A stretch of DNA of 64,000 nt, from the NCBI RefSeq assembly GCF_030345705.1, contig NZ_JAUASW010000001.1:2852001-2916000 (forward strand). Reading direction: 5' to 3'. A program made the position numbers and the translations under genes. Below are positions 59,506 to 64,000 of the stretch, in pieces. Source of the stretch: Pelomonas sp. SE-A7 (lineage in GTDB: Bacteria; Pseudomonadota; Gammaproteobacteria; Burkholderiales; Burkholderiaceae_C). Within the stretch, counting starts at the first letter, position 1. Every line of letters begins with the position of its first letter. Below the pieces are notes generated by a model that worked only from the letters and a program-made list of their open reading frames with translations, made no database searches and was not told where the DNA came from.

Positions 59506-62500
59506 TCACTCGCTTTGCTCACCGCTGCCGCGGCTGCCGTTGACCTGGGCCGATTCGGGCAAGGCGCTGCCGGTCTCGACCAGCAGGGCCGTCGTGGCGG
59601 CCACCGCACTCTGGCCCGGCGGCACGATGCCCACGGCCGCGAGGTAGCGGCTGTTCGCCGACAAGCCCGACCAGCTCATGCTGGCCGAGGCGGTGCGGCC
59701 CACATAGGCCCGCGAGGGCATCAGCACGTTCAGGTTGCCGGTGGCATCCGAGGTATTGCCCTGCACGACCCAGGCGTTCAGCTTGTAGCTGGTGCTGTTG
59801 GCTCCGGTGGCATGCTGGTAGGCGACGACGCAGACCTTGTAGTTGCCGGCCGCCGGCGCAGTCAGCTGGATGGTCTCGTCGCTGCCCGCCACGCCGGCAT
59901 AGCCGACCACGGTGCCTGCGCTGTTGACCATCACCAGGTCCATGTCGTCGTACTTGCCGGCCGCGTAGCCGCTGGTTTCCGACCCGTAGAGCGAGAAGCG
60001 CGCCACCAGGGTGCCGGCCGGAATGCTGACCGGATAGGCCTTGACCGACTCGGTGTTGCCCGCCACGCAGGCCGCTCCTACGGCCGCCGAAGCGCCGGTA
60101 TTGACCCCCGTGGCCGTGCCGGCGCTGATGCTGGCCGGCCGCATGCCCTTGACCACCGTGATCGCGCCGTCGAAGCCGGTGCCCAGCGGGAACTGCTTGC
60201 TGCCTGCCGCGGCGGTGGAACGCAGCAGCGCCGGGGTCGCGACCAGGTTGGCCCGAGCGGACAGCGGGCTGCGCACGTTGTGGACGCCGTCGCTCCACAG
60301 CAGCTCGCCGAACTGCCAGGCGCCCTGGGCCGCCGTGCTGCGGGTCAGCTTGACCTGGTAGCTCCCCGACTCGCCCGGCGCCAGCGTCAGCGTGGCCGGC
60401 GTGACCTGCACCGTGAAGCCCGGCAGGCTGCTGGTGGCGTTGTAGGTGGCCGTGTTGTTGCCGACGTTGGTGACCTTGCGGTTCAGCGTCAGCGTGCCCA
60501 GCACGTTGGAGGCCGTCAGCGAAGGCAGGTTCAGGTCGGTGGCGGCAATGGAGCCCAGCGTCGCGCAGTTGATGCCCGGCTGCAGGTTGACCGAGGCCAC
60601 CACGCCCGCCTGGCCGACACCGCACAGGAAGCGGTTGTAGTCGTCCGACGAGAGGTCATAGACCAGGCCGGGGTCGGCCGCCAGATTGGGCTGGACGAAG
60701 CCGGCGCCGCGGCCCCAGGGCAGGTTGCCCTGCTGGACACCGGTCAGCGTGTTGACCACCTGACGACCGGTGGTCATCAGGGCCGAACGCACACGCGCCG
60801 GCGACCAGTCCGGGTACTTGTGGATCAGCAGCGCACCCAGGCCCGCCACATGGGGCGAGGACATGGAGGTGCCGCTCAGCAGGTCCCAGTTGGCGCGACC
60901 GGCCTGGCCGCTGGCGATCATGGCATCATGCTCGGCCACCGTGTAGTCCGGCGTGTAGGCCGCCAGGATGGAGCTGCCGGGCGCGGTCAGGTCGGGCTTG
61001 AGGATGTTCAGGTTGCCCTGGTTCGGACCGCGCGAGGAGCTGTCCGCCATGGCCGGGGCCGACAGCGTGGGGTCGCGTTCGCCGCGCACATTGCCCAGCG
61101 AGGCCCTGGCCGTGCCCGGGTTGGCGGCCATGTAGGCCTTGAGCGCCGTGCCGTTGGCGGTGCTCATGTGCACGGTGGACAGCACATGGGCCTGGTTGAT
61201 CACCGTGTCGGCAAAGCCCGCCACGTTGGTGAGCACCATGCCCGTGGCGCCCGCCGTCTTGGCATTGCCGCTCTTGTTGACCAGCACGTTGTTGCCACGG
61301 TCGCAGACCAGGATCTTGCCCGCCACCTTGGACGGATCCAGCAGGCTGCGCTTGGTCCAGCCCAGGCTGGCGTTGGTGGCATCCAGGTCGCCGAAGCATT
61401 GAGCCAGGAAGCCCTGCTCGGCGGCCGTGAGGCCGGCCACGCCGGCATCCTTGGCATGGACCAGCGGGGCGCTGGCGCTGAAGGCATTGGACGAGGCGCC
61501 GTCGATCTTGGCGCCACTGCCCAGCTCGACCGTGCCCATGAAGATGCGGTCGTGCGTGGAATTGCCGACCGTGGTCATCCAGGGTGCCAGGTGGGCCACG
61601 GTATTGGCCGGGCCGGCATTGCCGGCCGAGGCCGCCACGAACACGCCGGCATCGACCGCGGCCTTGAAGGCCACGTCGACCGAATCGGCCACGTTGGTGC
61701 TGGAGCCGCTGATCGAGTAGTTCAGCACGTCCACGCCGTCCTTGATCGCCTGCTCGATCGCCATGATGGAGTCGGAGCTGTAGCAACCGTTCTGGTAGCC
61801 GGGCCAGCGCGGGTCGGGCGAGGTCGTGGCCGCGTTGTAGCGGGTCCAGCAGACCTTGTAGACGGCCACGCGGGCACGCGGCGCCATGCCCGAGATGCCG
61901 TTGACCGGCGCCTGGCCGTTGCCGATCACGCCCACCACATTGGCATTGCCACCGGCGGTCGAGGCCGTGTGCGTGCCGTGGCCCCCGTTGTCGCGCGGCG
62001 AGAGGAATTCGGCCGTGTGCACCGACTGGCTGGCCTTGGCGATTTCCTGCAGGAAGGTCTTGTTGAAGACGCGGGCGCCGATCAGCTTGTTGTTGCAGTG
62101 GCGAGCCGGGTCGAAGGCCTGGCCGGCCTCGCAGGCCCCCTTCCAGCTGGCCGGCGGCGCGTCATAGGCGACGCGTGCCGCCGGATCATGCGTGGCACGG
62201 CCCTGCTCGTCGACGCGGTCGGCGAACGAGGGGTTCTCGGGCCAGACGCCGCCGTCGATCACGCCAATGACCACGTTCTCGCCGGCACCGGCGGTACCGC
62301 CCAGCTGCGACCACAGGCCGCCAGGGGCGTTCAGGCCCAGCATGGTCGGCGTGTAGTTGGTGTCCAGCGCGCGCGGCACGTCGACTTCAACCGCGGCCAC
62401 CGCCGGGTTGCTCTTGAGCGAGCGAGCCTCGGCATCGGTCAGCATGGCGGCGAAGCCATTGAACACCAGCGAGTAGCGGTAGAGGGGTTCGACCGTGCCG

Positions 62501-62772
62501 ACATTGCCCAGCACCTGGTCCTGCCTGGCTTCGACATAGCGGATGTAGTCCTGCACCGCGCTGGCGCTCAGGTTCAGACGCGAGCCACTGGCGGGCTTGG
62601 TCGCAGCCAGGCCGGCCACGCCGCCGGCATAGGAGGCGGCCGGCGCATCGGCCAGCTGGACCACATAGGGCCGGCGTGTGTCGTCATCGGCACAGGCGGC
62701 GCCAGCCATCAGGGCCAGGGCGGCCAGGCTCAGCAGCGTGAGGGCGGAGGGACGCTTGTTGTTCTTGATCAT
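59506..62772 (-). CDS. Large secreted subtilisin-like serine protease (S8) with PA domain
   Basis: 1088 aa. Signal peptide ends near GAACA-DD. It has an I9-type propeptide (about 35-135) and an S8 catalytic domain with Asp173 in VIGVIDGGVW, His265 in GGHGTHTA, oxyanion Asn385 in ASAGNAGP and Ser636 in SGTSMSSPH. A PA insert lies at about 430-560. A fibronectin-type domain (about 725-820) and a bacterial pre-peptidase-like C-terminal beta domain (about 880-990) follow. The layout resembles plant-type subtilases such as cucumisin, found in several secreted bacterial proteases. It has no PEP-CTERM tail; it is 9 bp downstream of a PEP-CTERM gene on the same strand. Confidence 0.92.
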   Translation of the reverse strand: MIKNNKRPSALTLLSLAALALMAGAACADDDTRRPYVVQLADAPAASYAGGVAGLAATKPASGSRLNLSASAVQDYIRYVEARQDQVLGNVGTVEPLYRYSLVFNGFAAMLTDAEARSLKSNPAVAAVEVDVPRALDTNYTPTMLGLNAPGGLWSQLGGTAGAGENVVIGVIDGGVWPENPSFADRVDEQGRATHDPAARVAYDAPPASWKGACEAGQAFDPARHCNNKLIGARVFNKTFLQEIAKASQSVHTAEFLSPRDNGGHGTHTASTAGGNANVVGVIGNGQAPVNGISGMAPRARVAVYKVCWTRYNAATTSPDPRWPGYQNGCYSSDSIMAIEQAIKDGVDVLNYSISGSSTNVADSVDVAFKAAVDAGVFVAASAGNAGPANTVAHLAPWMTTVGNSTHDRIFMGTVELGSGAKIDGASSNAFSASAPLVHAKDAGVAGLTAAEQGFLAQCFGDLDATNASLGWTKRSLLDPSKVAGKILVCDRGNNVLVNKSGNAKTAGATGMVLTNVAGFADTVINQAHVLSTVHMSTANGTALKAYMAANPGTARASLGNVRGERDPTLSAPAMADSSSRGPNQGNLNILKPDLTAPGSSILAAYTPDYTVAEHDAMIASGQAGRANWDLLSGTSMSSPHVAGLGALLIHKYPDWSPARVRSALMTTGRQVVNTLTGVQQGNLPWGRGAGFVQPNLAADPGLVYDLSSDDYNRFLCGVGQAGVVASVNLQPGINCATLGSIAATDLNLPSLTASNVLGTLTLNRKVTNVGNNTATYNATSSLPGFTVQVTPATLTLAPGESGSYQVKLTRSTAAQGAWQFGELLWSDGVHNVRSPLSARANLVATPALLRSTAAAGSKQFPLGTGFDGAITVVKGMRPASISAGTATGVNTGASAAVGAACVAGNTESVKAYPVSIPAGTLVARFSLYGSETSGYAAGKYDDMDLVMVNSAGTVVGYAGVAGSDETIQLTAPAAGNYKVCVVAYQHATGANSTSYKLNAWVVQGNTSDATGNLNVLMPSRAYVGRTASASMSWSGLSANSRYLAAVGIVPPGQSAVAATTALLVETGSALPESAQVNGSRGSGEQSE

Positions 62773-62781
62773 GGTCGCTCC

Positions 62782-63498
62782 TCAGGCTTGGACGCGCGGG
62801 CGGCGCTTGTTGGAGAACACCACGGCACCCAGACCCAGGCCCAGCAGGGCCAGGCTGCCCGGCTCGGGCACGACCTGGATGCTGTCCAGGCCGAACTGCG
62901 CCAGGTTGTAGCTGGCGTCGTTGGCGCAGCCATGGTTCTCGTCGTAGATGCAGGCGCTGAAATGCACGCTGCTCAGCTGCAGCTGCTGGAAGGCCGCATC
63001 GAAGCTGTAGTTGGCAAAGGCGGAACGACCGTCTTCGCGCAGGCCCTGCAGTTCGAAGCTCTGGTTGAACAGGCCATCGGCCGTGGTGCCGGCGACCAGC
63101 AGGCGGCCGACCTGGCCGACCAGGCTGTAGTCGAACGCCGGCGCAATGAAGGCCGCCGCAAAGCCGCTCAGCTGGAAGCTCTGGCCGTCACGGCCTTCCA
63201 TCAGCAGGCCGCCGTCATTGAAGACGCCGTAGTAGGACGAGCCGCGGCTGGGGCAGATCATGTACTCGCAGTTGCTGGCACCAGAGATGCCGGCACCGAC
63301 GAGTCCCTGGCCGTTCCAGGGATCGGTGGCGGTGAAGGCGAAGCGGCCTTCGGCAAAGCCCTGCTTGGCGCCGAAGGAGCGCAGGCTCACGTCGGAACCC
63401 TCGAACTCAATGCCATAGGTGGTGGTCGGGGCCGCCGCCGCGCTGCCGAACAGGCATGCGGCAGCCAGCGCCAGGGCGCTCTTGGATATCGATCGCAT
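62782..63498 (-). CDS. PEP-CTERM protein (QFxxD-type)
   Basis: 238 aa. Signal peptide ends near AAA-AP. The mature domain has no family I can name; it carries four Cys, including a CIYDENHGC pair. The C-terminus is a textbook exosortase sorting signal: VPEPGSLALLGLGLGAVVF followed by NKRRPRVQA. LAQFGLDSIQV just before it matches the QFxxD variant of the motif. Exosortase would cut after PEP and anchor or release the protein at the surface. It sits 9 bp upstream of the subtilase gene, so the two are probably co-transcribed. Confidence 0.85.
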   Translation of the reverse strand: MRSISKSALALAAACLFGSAAAAPTTTYGIEFEGSDVSLRSFGAKQGFAEGRFAFTATDPWNGQGLVGAGISGASNCEYMICPSRGSSYYGVFNDGGLLMEGRDGQSFQLSGFAAAFIAPAFDYSLVGQVGRLLVAGTTADGLFNQSFELQGLREDGRSAFANYSFDAAFQQLQLSSVHFSACIYDENHGCANDASYNLAQFGLDSIQVVPEPGSLALLGLGLGAVVFSNKRRPRVQA

Positions 63499-63719
63499 CA
63501 GTAATCCCTCTTGTTACCGTCACTTGCTGCGACGGCGTCTCCTATCTGCCAGGGCCCGCATCCCCGCTCAGGGGCGGTTTGTTCTGGAGGGCGGACCGGC
63601 AGTCCTCTGGTCGAGCTTCGGTACTTCCCAGGCCGAGATCGACTCCGGGCGGATTGTGCGGACTGCGCCCGTGGCGTACATCCGTTATTGCCCGCCCCGC
63701 AACTCGGGGGGATGGGCGG

Positions 63720-64000
63720 CTACTGCGGTGGTGCGACCGCCTGGCCGGGAGCGCCGAGGGCCGGGCGCGCCATGTAGACGCGACTGCTGGCCCGCTCGGC
63801 CTCGTCCTGATCGGGCTTGCTGCGCGACAGCAGCAGCTGGTCGGAGCGGCTGCGCACGCCCAGGAAGCCGGGCCGGCCGTCCAGCGCCGGCAGCAGTTCC
63901 CAATCGGCCTGGCCGGTGAACGGATCCACATAGGCGCGGCGCAAGTGGTGCAGCTCGTGCATGCCGCGGCGGTCCACCAGCAAGTCGTCCAGCTCGCGTG
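63720..64000 (-). CDS. Type II secretion pseudopilin-like protein, 5'-truncated
   Basis: This is the C-terminal part of a gene whose start lies beyond base 64000. The frame is open across the right edge (RELDDLLVDRRG). The segment LRRAYVDPFTGQADWELLPALDGRPGFLGVRSRS is the conserved C-terminus of GspG-like and related prepilin-type proteins, with the DPxTG turn and the GVRS motif. The extreme C-terminus is Ala/Pro-rich. Whether it belongs to a full gsp cluster cannot be judged from here. Confidence 0.75.
   Translation of the reverse strand, partial: RELDDLLVDRRGMHELHHLRRAYVDPFTGQADWELLPALDGRPGFLGVRSRSDQLLLSRSKPDQDEAERASSRVYMARPALGAPGQAVAPPQ

Noticed and set aside
59515..63504. A 1329-codon open frame on the plus strand opposite the subtilase and PEP-CTERM genes
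   Set aside because: It mirrors two genes with clear domains, signal peptides and catalytic motifs. Its own translation is low-complexity, rich in His, Gln, Arg and Gly with no recognisable domain, as expected from high-GC antisense frames.
1..64000. Search for insertion sequences, prophage genes, integrases, attachment sites and tRNA genes
   Set aside because: No transposase, integrase or phage-like protein and no tRNA-like cloverleaf was recognised. Base composition looks even throughout, so there is no sign of a recent island.

Overview
The window is about 64 kb of GC-rich (roughly two-thirds G+C), densely packed bacterial chromosome. Gene order and families point to a betaproteobacterium of the order Burkholderiales: argS-SPOR-dsbA, lptA-lptB-rpoN, lptD-surA-rsmA, thiL-pgpA-pncC, a split pntA, malate synthase G beside a LysR gene, and a PEP-CTERM protein. 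A Roseateles/Pelomonas/Rubrivivax-like genus is my inference; nothing in the sequence proves it. No rRNA, tRNA, insertion sequence, prophage or CRISPR array was seen.

Layout. 1-1385: 3' part of a GGDEF-EAL protein. 1407-4379 (minus): thiL, pgpA, pncC and a 2-hydroxyacid dehydrogenase in one overlapping operon, divergent from maeB (4465-6759). 6964-7826: an exported RNase Sa/barnase-type ribonuclease and its barstar-type inhibitor. 8050-12549 (minus): lptD-surA-rsmA, divergent from an AmgK-type sugar kinase. 13718-17115 (minus): LysR regulator, M20 peptidase and alpha/beta hydrolase. 17251-20509: a lipoprotein that looks like a catalytically dead M48 peptidase, followed by an exported MORN-repeat protein. 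20519-24689 (minus): three LytS-type histidine kinases and one LytTR response regulator in an overlapping operon. This operon shares a perfect hairpin with the convergent MORN gene.

24775-33925: class II glutamine amidotransferase, FAD reductase, Oar-like TonB-dependent receptor, and malate synthase G with a divergent LysR gene. 33926-35739 (minus): triple PsiF-repeat protein and a Ser/Thr kinase fused to a cyclic-nucleotide-binding domain. 35799-43246: argS, SPOR protein, dsbA, lptA, lptB, rpoN, rlmL-like methyltransferase. 43250-48759: rsmE, a small exported protein, a PKD/YCF48-like lipoprotein and fadD. 48844-51701 (minus): pntB, pntA2, pntA1. 51893-56337: DUF3089 hydrolase, NUDIX hydrolase, solute-binding protein, esterase, mnmA. 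56403-58353: NarL-type two-component pair. 58367-64000: CAP-domain protein, cysteine-rich lipoprotein, large subtilase, PEP-CTERM protein and the 3' end of a type II secretion pseudopilin-like gene.

Most of the window is housekeeping: envelope biogenesis (LptA/B/D, SurA, DsbA, PgpA), RNA modification (RsmA, RsmE, RlmL-like, MnmA) and NADPH/C4 metabolism (MaeB, PntAB, GlcB). The accessory interest lies in 6964-7826, 17251-24689, 33926-35739, 44535-46916 and 59506-64000.
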